A stretch of DNA of 64,000 nt, from NCBI RefSeq assembly GCF_014652355.1, contig NZ_BMYQ01000007.1, positions 1 to 64,000 on the forward strand. The letters are read 5' to 3'. The notes beneath the pieces are model-generated. The model was given only the letters and a program-made list of their open reading frames with translations, did not search any database and was not told the origin of the DNA. The position numbers and the translations under genes are program-made. How positions within the stretch are numbered: position 1 is the first letter of the stretch; each line of letters opens with the position of its first letter. The DNA comes from Gemmobacter lanyuensis (GTDB taxonomy: Bacteria; Pseudomonadota; Alphaproteobacteria; Rhodobacterales; Rhodobacteraceae). Below, piece after piece: positions 28,641 through 36,511 of the stretch.

Positions 28641-28990
28641 CAGATCACCCCCCTGCACGCCGGCGTGAAAGCCAAATCCAGAAGCAGCGCCAGCGCAGCC
28701 ACCGCCATCACGATCACCAGCACGTTCTGCATCAAAAACCATGCAGCCACCGCAGTCAGCGTCGCGGCCAAAAGGGCAAGACCCGTGACAACGCCCCGCA
28801 GATGGCGCCAGGATCGCATCATCGCCGCAAGGATCGCACCCAGAAAGGCCGCACCCGCCCCGAGCAGCGCGAGCAGCGCCCCCGCCGTGCCGGTGATGCC
28901 GCTTCCCTCAACCTGCCAAAGATAGGCGGCCAGCCCCATCCCCAGCAGCGCTGCCACCATCGCCAATGACTGTAGCATCCCGCCCCCCAT
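28640..28990 (-). CDS. four-helix membrane anchor for PQQ dehydrogenase
   Basis: A 116-residue hydrophobic protein with four TM helices (about residues 6-25, 35-57, 65-83 and 87-108). Its stop overlaps the PQQ dehydrogenase start by one base (TGATG). Membrane glucose/quinate dehydrogenases normally carry a similar helical domain at their own N-terminus, so this looks like the split-off anchor and quinone-interaction domain. A start at ATG 28978 is also possible. Confidence 0.68.
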   Translation of the reverse strand: MGGGMLQSLAMVAALLGMGLAAYLWQVEGSGITGTAGALLALLGAGAAFLGAILAAMMRSWRHLRGVVTGLALLAATLTAVAAWFLMQNVLVIVMAVAALALLLDLAFTPACRGVI

Positions 28991-29251
28991 TCATGCCCTG
29001 GAATGCGGGTTCAACCGGCCAGCAGCGAAACTGTTCCGGCGGGCCGAAGCCGCACCGGATTGCACCTGCAACGCCGTGCCGGAATTTATTTCGGCTTATT
29101 TTGGGCACGGGACTCGTATTTCGGCGCAAGAAGGCGTATATGAGGGGTGCATTCTTCTTTCGAACCCTGTTCCTTTCGGCTCAGCTTTCGATTTGCAGCT
29201 GTGCTACGCCGCTGCAATTCCGCGGGCGGCTTTCTTTAAAGGAATATCACA

Positions 29252-29458
29252 ATGGCCAATGGCACCGTGAAATGGTTCAACGCCACCAAAGGTTTCGGCT
29301 TCATCGCTCCGGAAGGCGGGTCGAAGGACGTGTTCGTCCACATCACCGCTCTGGAACGCGCCGGGATCCGCGGCCTGAATGACGGCCAAGCCGTCAGCTT
29401 CGATATCGAGCGTGATCGCAACGGTCGTGAATCCGCGACCAACCTGACCCTCGCCTGA
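29252..29458 (+). CDS. cold-shock domain protein (CspA family)
   Basis: A 68-residue single cold-shock domain. It begins MANGTVKWFNATKGFGFI with RNP1 KGFGFI and RNP2 VFVHI intact, and binds single-stranded RNA/DNA as a chaperone. AAAGGAA lies upstream of the ATG. A leader of at least 100 bases precedes it, as usual for cold-shock genes, and a hairpin terminator follows. Confidence 0.95.
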   Translation: MANGTVKWFNATKGFGFIAPEGGSKDVFVHITALERAGIRGLNDGQAVSFDIERDRNGRESATNLTLA

Positions 29459-29466
29459 GACCGCAG

Positions 29467-29489
29467 AAGGGGGGCCGGTGGCCCCTCTT
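29467..29489 (+). terminator. terminator of cold-shock gene
   Basis: AAGGGGGGCC pairs with GGCCCCTCTT (10 bp including one G-T) around a 3-base loop, 9 bases after the cold-shock stop codon, and is followed by CCCCTT. Confidence 0.65.
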
Positions 29490-29539
29490 CCCCTTGGCGC
29501 GCCCGCAGGGCAGACGCCTTTCATTTACCCAAGAAAATC

Positions 29540-29803
29540 ATGATGGAAATTCACTGGGGTTCGCCCCTGTCCCTTGTCATTTCGCCCGAGGGCGACGTGC
29601 AGACGTTTTCAACCCTTGAACAGGCCGCGTGGTGGCTGCGCCGCAAATGGCCCGTGCAGGATGACGCCCGGCTTTGCGCCGTCAAACAGGTCGAGGCGGC
29701 GATGGATTGCCTTGTGCCCGTCGGTTCCGCCCGCCGCGCCTTTATTCAGGCCGCCCGTTCTGCCGGCTTCCTGCCCGAAACGCTGATGTCGACAACCCAC
29801 TAA
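29540..29803 (+). CDS. DUF982 family protein
   Basis: An 87-residue protein with the DUF982 pattern: an N-terminal strand region (WGSPLSLVISPEG), WWLRRKWP, AAMDCLVPVGSARRAFIQAA. The family is widespread in Alphaproteobacteria, often in multiple copies, with no known function. It could start at either of two consecutive ATG codons. It is convergent with the photolyase-like gene. Confidence 0.85.
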   Translation: MMEIHWGSPLSLVISPEGDVQTFSTLEQAAWWLRRKWPVQDDARLCAVKQVEAAMDCLVPVGSARRAFIQAARSAGFLPETLMSTTH

Positions 29804-29823
29804 GCCGCCGCAAAGCTGCGACG

Positions 29824-31041
29824 TCACATCGGCAAGAGCTGCGCCATCAGTTTCGGGATCTGCTGGCGCACCTTGAAAAAGCCAGCCGTCGCATGGGGCC
29901 AGATGACGCTGTCCCAATCGCGGCGGATTTCCGAAAAAACGATGTTGCGCTGCGCAAGCGCGGGTGCAGCCTCATCCAACCAGTCGCGCAACGGCCCCTG
30001 CGGCACGAAAGGCGTGACAATCTGGGCGGCGCCCGCCGCGGCGGCCCAGCGTGCCAGCGCAGCGGGATCGTCGGCCCGAAGCCGATCGGGCACCACGCCA
30101 AGCCGCGTGGCCGCATCGTCCAGTGCAGCGGCTTCAAACCGATGCACGAGGTCCGAGACCCCCAGCCCAGATCGAAGATCGCTGGCCGCAAGCGTGGCCG
30201 TGGCACAGATCGGCACGGCGGACAGGTCGAAATCTTCCAAGCGACAGTCCTCTTCGGTGATCAACAGCGCCGTCGGCACACCGGGCACAAGGCGCGGCAG
30301 ATCGCGGAGTGGCAAGACCGGCGGCAGGCCCTCGGGCTCCGTCGCCTCAAGCCCTTCGGTCACTTCGGCCAGTTCACCGGGACGGGGGGTGAACCGGCCC
30401 GCCGTAAAGGTTGCAATGTTCTGCGCCTCGGCCGGATAGGGTTTGCCCCGTGTGTGCAGCCCCGCAACCCAGCGCCAGCCCAGCGTGTTCGAGGCCGGGT
30501 CCCCATCCAGCAGGTGGCGCAGAAAGAAATCGGCCCCCAGCCGCCATGGAAGGCCCAAGGTGAAGATCCAGATCGAGGCGAACCACATCCGCGCATGGTT
30601 ATGCAGATAGCCGGTTTCGACCAACTCTTCCGCCCAGGCATCGAAACAGGCCAGACCCGTCTGGCCCTGCATCGCCCGATCAACATCCCGCCGCAGGCGC
30701 CGGTCGCGGCCAAGCGCAGCCAGATCGGCGGTCAGCCCCTGCCGATAGCGGGTCCAAATCTGGGGACGGCGCTCCAACCAGCCTTTGAAATAGCCGCGCC
30801 AGATCACCTCCTGGACGAATTTCTCGGACTCGGCCGGACCATGCGCCGCAAGGGCCGCTGCGACCACCTCGGATTCAAGAACCAGACGGCGCCGGATATA
30901 GGGCGACAGCATCGACACTGCCTGATGCGCGCCAGGACCGTGATCGGTATTGCGACCGTTGGCATAGCGCCGCCCCATGCAGGGCACAAAGGCCGCCAGC
31001 TGTCTTTCGCCTTCGGCACGAGTTGCGATCCGTTCGGTCAT
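29824..31041 (-). CDS. photolyase/cryptochrome-like protein with permuted domain order
   Basis: A 405-residue protein. Residues about 35-230 match the FAD-binding helical domain of photolyases (SPYIRRRLVLESEV, FVQEVIWRGYFKGWLE, ETGYLHNHARMWFASIWIF, LGWRWVAGLHT, NIATFTAGRF). That domain is normally C-terminal. Residues about 240-405 look like an alpha/beta domain ending RDWDSVIWPHATAGFFKVRQ, resembling the photolyase antenna domain that is normally N-terminal. FAD-dependent light-driven repair or light sensing is likely. The ATG at 31041 follows an in-frame GTG three codons earlier. Confidence 0.75.
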   Translation of the reverse strand: MTERIATRAEGERQLAAFVPCMGRRYANGRNTDHGPGAHQAVSMLSPYIRRRLVLESEVVAAALAAHGPAESEKFVQEVIWRGYFKGWLERRPQIWTRYRQGLTADLAALGRDRRLRRDVDRAMQGQTGLACFDAWAEELVETGYLHNHARMWFASIWIFTLGLPWRLGADFFLRHLLDGDPASNTLGWRWVAGLHTRGKPYPAEAQNIATFTAGRFTPRPGELAEVTEGLEATEPEGLPPVLPLRDLPRLVPGVPTALLITEEDCRLEDFDLSAVPICATATLAASDLRSGLGVSDLVHRFEAAALDDAATRLGVVPDRLRADDPAALARWAAAAGAAQIVTPFVPQGPLRDWLDEAAPALAQRNIVFSEIRRDWDSVIWPHATAGFFKVRQQIPKLMAQLLPM

Positions 31042-31138
31042 GTCATCCACATTGCTTGATCCCGGGGCAGGAAGGTGTGTCCCGCCGCCGGAAAATCAAT
31101 GCAGATCGTCTGTTCCCCGACAGGCGGGGAACCGGCGT

Positions 31139-32611
31139 TCAAACCCCGCCGAGGCAGAGGTATTTGGTTTCGAGGTAGTCGTCGATGCCGTGATGGCTGC
31201 CCTCGCGGCCCTGACCCGATTGCTTGATGCCGCCGAAGGGGGCAACCTCGGTCGAAATCAGGCCGGTGTTGATGCCGACCATGCCATATTCCAGCGCCTC
31301 GGCCACGCGGTAGACCTGCGCGATGTCGCGGGCGTAGAAGTAAGAGGCGAGGCCAAATTCCGTGTCATTGGCGAGGCGGATGACCTCTTCCACCGTGTCA
31401 AAGCGGAACAGCGGCGCGACCGGGCCAAAGGTTTCCTCTCGCGCAAGGCGCATCGCAGGGGTGGCACCTTTCAGCACGGTCGGCGCATAGAACAGCCCGC
31501 CCAGACCCTTGCCACCGGTCAGGACGCTGGCGCCCTGCGCGCAGGCATCGGCGACATGCGCCTCGACCTTGGCCAGTGCGTCGCCATCGACCAGCGGGCC
31601 CAGCACCACGCCTTCGGCAAATCCATCGCCGGTCTGCAGCTTGGCCACCGCCGCCGCCAGCTTGTCGGCAAAGGCGTCATAGACGCCCGCCTGCACATAG
31701 ATCCGGTTCGCGCAGACGCAGGTCTGGCCGTTGTTGCGGAACTTGGCGATCAGCGCACCTTCGACAGCGGCATCCAGATCGGCATCATTAAAGACGATGA
31801 AGGGGGCGTTGCCGCCCAGCTCCATCGACATCTTCTTGATCTGGTCCGCCCCTTGCCGCATCAGGATGCGCCCCACTTCGGTCGAGCCGGTGAAGGTGAT
31901 CTTGCGGATCTTGGGGTTATAGCACAGCTCCTTGCCGATGGCGGGGCCATCGGTGCCGGTGATGACCGACAACAGCGCAAGCGGCAGGCCCGCGCGTTCC
32001 GCCAGCACCGCCAGCGCCAGCGCCGAAAGCGGGGTCTGTTCGGCGGGCTTGGCCACCATGGCACAACCCACCGCCAGTGCGGGCGCCATCTTGCGGGCCA
32101 GCATGGCATTGGGGAAGTTCCAGGGCGTGATCGCCCCCACCACGCCCACCGGCTGCCGGATCACCATCAGACGCTTGTCGCGCTGATGGCCGGGAATGGT
32201 TTCGCCATAGACGCGCTTGGCCTCTTCCCCGAACCATTCGACGTAGGACGCGCCATAAAGCACCTCTCCCCGCGCCTCGGCCCAGGGTTTGCCCATTTCA
32301 GCTGTGATGATCGTGGCCAGATCATCGGCATGGGCGACCATGAGGTCATGGAGCTTGCGCAGGATACCCGCGCGCTCTTTCCCGGTGCGGGCGGCCCATT
32401 CGACCTGCGCGGCATGGGCGGCATCAATCGCCTCGGCCGTCTCAGCAGCGCCCATGTCGGGCAGCGTCGCAATGACAGCGCCGGTCGCGGGGTTCGTCAC
32501 GTTGAACTGCTTGCCCGAGGCCGCAGCAGCGCGCCATTCCCCGGCAATCAGCCCCGCCGCAGGCAGCAGGCTCTTGTCGGCAAGGCGGTTCAGAAGATCG
32601 GCGGCGATCAT
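31139..32611 (-). CDS. gabD: NAD(P)-dependent succinate-semialdehyde dehydrogenase
   Basis: A 490-residue aldehyde dehydrogenase of the GabD type. It has VGVVGAITPWNFPNAMLARK, the catalytic Glu in MSMELGGNAPF, the catalytic Cys in NNGQTCVCANR and the C-terminal GGIKQSGQGREGSHHGIDDY. It oxidises succinate semialdehyde made by GabT to succinate, completing GABA degradation. Its start overlaps the gabT stop (ATGA), so the pair forms one operon. Confidence 0.93.
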   Translation of the reverse strand: MIAADLLNRLADKSLLPAAGLIAGEWRAAAASGKQFNVTNPATGAVIATLPDMGAAETAEAIDAAHAAQVEWAARTGKERAGILRKLHDLMVAHADDLATIITAEMGKPWAEARGEVLYGASYVEWFGEEAKRVYGETIPGHQRDKRLMVIRQPVGVVGAITPWNFPNAMLARKMAPALAVGCAMVAKPAEQTPLSALALAVLAERAGLPLALLSVITGTDGPAIGKELCYNPKIRKITFTGSTEVGRILMRQGADQIKKMSMELGGNAPFIVFNDADLDAAVEGALIAKFRNNGQTCVCANRIYVQAGVYDAFADKLAAAVAKLQTGDGFAEGVVLGPLVDGDALAKVEAHVADACAQGASVLTGGKGLGGLFYAPTVLKGATPAMRLAREETFGPVAPLFRFDTVEEVIRLANDTEFGLASYFYARDIAQVYRVAEALEYGMVGINTGLISTEVAPFGGIKQSGQGREGSHHGIDDYLETKYLCLGGV

Positions 32612-33891
32612 GCGGAAAGCCCTTTCTTGGCGGCGCGGATTGCCTCCGACAGAATGTCCATCGCCTCATCAAAGACCTCGTCTTCGATGGTGATGGGCGA
32701 CAGGAAGCGGATGACATTGCCATAGACGCCGCAGGTCAGCAGGATCAGGCCACGTTTCATCGCCTCATCCCGCACGGCCAGCGTCATCGCGGGCAGCGGC
32801 GCGCCATCCGCCCCGATGAATTCGGCTGCGATCATGAATCCGGGGCCGCGGATATCGGCAATCTCGGGCACCTCGTTCTGCAGGCCCTTGAGGCGCGCCT
32901 TCAGCTTGTCGCCCAGAACATTCGCGCGTTCGCAGAGCTGTTCGTCGCGGATCACATCCAGCACCGCCAGCGCCGCGGCAATGCCCAGCGGGCTGCCACC
33001 ATAGGTGCCGCCCAGGCCACCGGGGTTCGGGGCATCCATCACCTCGGCCCGGCCCGTGACGGCCGAAAGCGGATAGCCCCCGGCCAGCGATTTGGCCATG
33101 GTCGTCAGGTCCGCCGCCACGTCGTAGTGTTCCATCGCAAGCAGCTTGCCGGTGCGGGCGAAACCTGTCTGCACCTCATCCGCGATCAGCAGGATGCCGT
33201 GCTTGTCACACAGCGCGCGCAGCCCGCGCATCAGATCGGCCGGGGCGGGGTAGAAGCCGCCTTCGCCCTGCACGGGTTCGATAATGATGGCGGCAACGCG
33301 GGCCGGATCGACATCGGCCTTGAACAGACCTTCGATCGCCTCAAGGCTGCGGGCGGCATCAATGCCATGGGCCGCCATCGGATAGGGCACATGCCAGACA
33401 TCGCCGGGCATCGGGCCAAAGCCCGCCTTGTAGGGCTGCACCTTGCCCGTCAGCGCCATGCCCATGAAGGTGCGCCCGTGGAAGCCGCCGGAAAAGGCAA
33501 TGACGCCTTGGCGATTGGTATAGGCGCGGGCGATCTTGACCGCGTTTTCAACGGCCTCGGCGCCGGTGGTGGCGAAGATCGTCTTCTTGGCAAAGTCGCC
33601 CGGCACGGCGGCGTTCAGACGCTCGGCCAGGTCCACATAAGATTCATAGGGCACGACCTGATGGCAGGTATGGCTGAAGGCGTCGATTTGCGCCTTCACC
33701 GCTGCCACAACCCGCGGATGGCCGTGGCCCGTGTTCAGCACCGCAATGCCCGAGGCAAAGTCGATGTAACGCTGCCCTTCGGCATCCCAAAGTTCGGCAT
33801 TCTTCGCGCGGGTGGCAAAGAGGGGGCTGGACACACCGACGCCCCGCGCGATGGCGGCGGAACGGCGGGCGGCAAGGGCAGAGTTCGACAT
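32608..33891 (-). CDS. gabT: 4-aminobutyrate--2-oxoglutarate transaminase
   Basis: A 427-residue class III PLP aminotransferase. The PLP lysine is in TTMAKSLAGGYPLSA, the cofactor Asp in IADEVQTGFARTG, and the N-terminal RGVGVSSPLFATRAKNAELW is typical of GabT. It converts GABA and 2-oxoglutarate to succinate semialdehyde and glutamate. It is first in the gabTD operon and divergent from an XRE/cupin regulator across a 129-base region with a long dyad. Confidence 0.93.
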   Translation of the reverse strand: MSNSALAARRSAAIARGVGVSSPLFATRAKNAELWDAEGQRYIDFASGIAVLNTGHGHPRVVAAVKAQIDAFSHTCHQVVPYESYVDLAERLNAAVPGDFAKKTIFATTGAEAVENAVKIARAYTNRQGVIAFSGGFHGRTFMGMALTGKVQPYKAGFGPMPGDVWHVPYPMAAHGIDAARSLEAIEGLFKADVDPARVAAIIIEPVQGEGGFYPAPADLMRGLRALCDKHGILLIADEVQTGFARTGKLLAMEHYDVAADLTTMAKSLAGGYPLSAVTGRAEVMDAPNPGGLGGTYGGSPLGIAAALAVLDVIRDEQLCERANVLGDKLKARLKGLQNEVPEIADIRGPGFMIAAEFIGADGAPLPAMTLAVRDEAMKRGLILLTCGVYGNVIRFLSPITIEDEVFDEAMDILSEAIRAAKKGLSA

Positions 33892-33910
33892 GATGTGATT
33901 CCCGTCAGGT

Positions 33911-33970
33911 GGTGTTCAATATCTTAAACATTGCGATTTTCGGATCAAGATGTTTATTATCCTGAACACC
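33911..33970. promoter_or_regulatory. long operator-like dyad between gabT and regulator
   Basis: Two 20-base arms (33911-33930 and 33951-33970) are inverted repeats matching at 16 of 20 positions, with 8-bp perfect outer ends GGTGTTCA/TGAACACC and inner AAACA/TGTTT, separated by 20 bases. The dyad is centred in the divergent promoter region, as expected for the operator of the adjacent XRE/cupin regulator. Confidence 0.65.
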
Positions 33971-34020
33971 TTTCCGCGGCAGGGCCTTGGCGCTACAGTT
34001 CAGCCTGAAGTGAGGAACGC

Positions 34021-34599
34021 ATGACGGATTTTGACATCGGCAAGCGGCTGAAGGCCGTGCGCGAAGGGCGCGGCCTGTCGCAGCGGCAATTGGCGCAGCG
34101 GGCAGGCGTGACCAATGGCCAGATCTCGATGATCGAGCAGAACAAGATCAGCCCTTCGGTGTCGAACCTGAAAAAGATCCTCGACGGCATCCCGATGGGG
34201 CTGTCGGATTTCTTTGCCGAGGACAGCGCGGACGAACCCAAGACCTTTTACCGCCATGCCGATCTGGTCGATATCGGCACGCCCGCGATCTATGGACCCG
34301 AGGCCACGGCGACGAAGCTTTCGCTTTTGCGGGTGGGCAAGCCCGGCACCCATACCTTGATGATGCTGCACGAAACCTATGAACCCGGCGCCGATACTGG
34401 CCAGCGGCTTTACAGCCATGAGGGCGAAGAGGCGGGGATCGTGATCTCGGGGCAGATCGAGATCACCGTGGGCGAAGAGGTTGCCCTGCTTGGCCCCGGT
34501 GACGCCTATATCTTCGACAGCCGCCGCCCCCACCGTTTCCGCAACCCGGCCGATGTAGCCTGCATCCTGATCAGCGCCTGCACCCCGCCGACGTTCTGA
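34021..34599 (+). CDS. XRE/cupin regulator (PuuR-like) of GABA genes
   Basis: A 192-residue regulator. Its N-terminal HTH (LKAVREGRGLSQRQLAQRAG, then MIEQNKISPSVSNLKKIL) is joined to a C-terminal cupin (SHEGEEAGIVISGQIEITVG). It resembles PuuR-type repressors that respond to putrescine or GABA metabolites. Divergence from gabTD and the shared dyad make it the likely GABA-pathway regulator. Confidence 0.85.
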   Translation: MTDFDIGKRLKAVREGRGLSQRQLAQRAGVTNGQISMIEQNKISPSVSNLKKILDGIPMGLSDFFAEDSADEPKTFYRHADLVDIGTPAIYGPEATATKLSLLRVGKPGTHTLMMLHETYEPGADTGQRLYSHEGEEAGIVISGQIEITVGEEVALLGPGDAYIFDSRRPHRFRNPADVACILISACTPPTF

Positions 34600-34606
34600 C
34601 GCCGCT

Positions 34607-36160
34607 TCACCAAAGCCCCTCGAACCCCGCCTGTCGCGGCGGCGCTGCGTCAGACAGGTGGCGCGCGGCTTCGGCCTGAATGGCCGCGCGTTCGCCATCG
34701 GACATGGCCGTGACATGCCGATAGGGCAGCGCCATGCGTGGGTTGGCCCGCAGGCGCGGCGCGTTCTCGATCAGGAAATTCCAGTAGAGCGTGGTAAAGG
34801 GGCAGGCCTTCGCCCCGACACGCTGCTTCGGATCATAGCGGCAGGTTTTGCAGTAGTCCGACATCCGGTCGATATAGGCGCCCGAGGCCGCATAGGGTTT
34901 TGACCCGATCCGCCCGCCATCGGCATGCAGCACCATGCCATGCACATTGGGCAATTCGACCCATTCAAAGGCATCAGCGTAAACCGCCAGATACCATTCC
35001 TCGACCTGCGCCGGGGCGATGCCCGCCAGCAGCGCATAGTTCCCGGTCACCATCAGGCGCTGAATGTGGTGGGCATAGGCATGGCGGCGCGTGGTGCCGA
35101 TACATTCGGCCATGCAGCGCATCTCGGTCTGGCCGGTCCAGTAAAACGCGGGCAGATCGCGCCCGGCCTTCAGTGCATTTGTGGCGGGGTAATCCGGCAT
35201 CTCGGTCCAATAGACGCCGCGGATGAATTCGCGCCAGCCGAGGATCTGGCGCACGAAACCCTCAACCGCGTTCAGCGGTGCTGCCCCAAGGGCCGCGACG
35301 GCACGGTCGCAGACCTCGGCCGCTGTCAGCAGACCGCAGTTCAGATAGGGCGAGATCAGGCTGTGAAACAGAAAATCCTCACCCGTCTTCATCGCGTCCT
35401 GATAATCGCCGAAGAAGGGCAGACAATCGCTGAGGAAATGCTCCAGGGCTTGCAGCGCACCGGCGCGGGTGACGGCCCAGCCGAAAGGCTCCAGATCGCC
35501 GAAGTGATCGGGGAAGCGGGCTGCGACCAGCGCGATCACCTCTTGGGTGAGAGTATCGGGGGCAAAGCGGTCGCGGCGCGGCGGACGCAGCCCCTTGGGC
35601 AGCGGCTTGCGGTTCTCGGGGTCAAAGTTCCACTGCCCGCCCACCGGTCCATCATCGGTCATCAGCAGACCGGTGCGGCGACGCATCTCGCGATAGAAGA
35701 ACTCCATCCGCTTGGTCTTGCCCGCGCGGTGCAGGGCCGCGAAATCGGCGCGGGAACAAAAGAAACGGTCATCGGCGCGGATCTCGACCGACAAGGGCAG
35801 ATCGGCCTGCCAAAGCTCCATCATCTGCAAGATCCGCCATTCGCCCGGTTCGGTGCAAATCAGCCGGTCAGGGCGATGGCGGGCCAAGGCGCGCGCCACT
35901 TCGCCCGTGAAGCTGTGGCTGTTGGCCGGGTCATCGAGGCGGACGTAATCGACCTGCACCCCCTCAGTCCGCAGGTCTTCGGCAAAATGGCGCATGGCCG
36001 ACAGAAGGAAGGCGATCTTCTGCTTGTGGTGGCGCACATAGCGCGCCTCTTCGGCCACCTCGACCATCAGCACCACATCGCGCGCGGGGTCGAGGTCTTG
36101 CAGCGCCGCAACCCCGCGGGTCAGCTGATCGCCCAGAACAAGGCGCAGGGCGCCGGTCAT
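34607..36160 (-). CDS. cryB: FeS-type bacterial cryptochrome/(6-4) photolyase
   Basis: A 517-residue FeS-BCP/PhrB-class photolyase. The antenna domain starts LRLVLGDQLTRGVAAL. The FAD domain includes GWREFIRGVYW and RRHAYAHHIQRLMVTGNYAL. Four cysteines at 353, 437, 440 and 453 match the [4Fe-4S] cluster positions of this family. It repairs (6-4) photoproducts and in Rhodobacter the homologue CryB also affects photosynthesis genes. It overlaps the upstream DUF2256 gene (ATGA) and is convergent with the XRE gene, 7 bases apart. Confidence 0.92.
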   Translation of the reverse strand: MTGALRLVLGDQLTRGVAALQDLDPARDVVLMVEVAEEARYVRHHKQKIAFLLSAMRHFAEDLRTEGVQVDYVRLDDPANSHSFTGEVARALARHRPDRLICTEPGEWRILQMMELWQADLPLSVEIRADDRFFCSRADFAALHRAGKTKRMEFFYREMRRRTGLLMTDDGPVGGQWNFDPENRKPLPKGLRPPRRDRFAPDTLTQEVIALVAARFPDHFGDLEPFGWAVTRAGALQALEHFLSDCLPFFGDYQDAMKTGEDFLFHSLISPYLNCGLLTAAEVCDRAVAALGAAPLNAVEGFVRQILGWREFIRGVYWTEMPDYPATNALKAGRDLPAFYWTGQTEMRCMAECIGTTRRHAYAHHIQRLMVTGNYALLAGIAPAQVEEWYLAVYADAFEWVELPNVHGMVLHADGGRIGSKPYAASGAYIDRMSDYCKTCRYDPKQRVGAKACPFTTLYWNFLIENAPRLRANPRMALPYRHVTAMSDGERAAIQAEAARHLSDAAPPRQAGFEGLW

Positions 36161-36321
36161 GCCCCCTGCCCCCGACGCGCCTTCGCCTCGGCCCGGCAGC
36201 GGTCAGAACAATGGCGGACAGACTCCCAATCACGGGCCCATTTGCGCCGCCAGGTAAAGGGGCGGCCACAGGTCGCACAGGGCTTGGACGGCAGATCGCC
36301 TTTTTTCCGCATTTTTGCCAT
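36157..36321 (-). CDS. DUF2256 zinc-ribbon-like protein
   Basis: A 54-residue protein with the DUF2256 pattern: MRKKGDLPSKPCATCGRPF, then RRKWARDWESVRHCSDRC. Four cysteines in CATC and HCSDRC could bind zinc. It is the first gene of a two-gene unit, its stop overlapping the cryB start. DUF2256 proteins are typical partners of FeS-type photolyases; the function is unknown. An internal ATG three codons later could also be used. Confidence 0.9.
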   Translation of the reverse strand: MAKMRKKGDLPSKPCATCGRPFTWRRKWARDWESVRHCSDRCRAEAKARRGQGA

Positions 36322-36511
36322 GGTTTGACCTTATCATCGGATCTGTGACATCCGGCGATATGGCGCAAGGCGCGCAGGGATCAAGCAAGGCACGCAAACC
36401 TTTGGCGCAGGATCAGATTTTCTGCGTCTTGCAACAGCGGAATGACGGGCCCATGATTGGTGGAGGTTGTTTGTCTTATCAATTGTTCCACCCGAAATCA
36501 TTGGTCCGGCC

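Noticed and set aside
30977-32725. 582-codon plus-strand open frame opposite gabD
   Set aside because: Antisense shadow; gabD carries all catalytic residues and an ATGA overlap with gabT.
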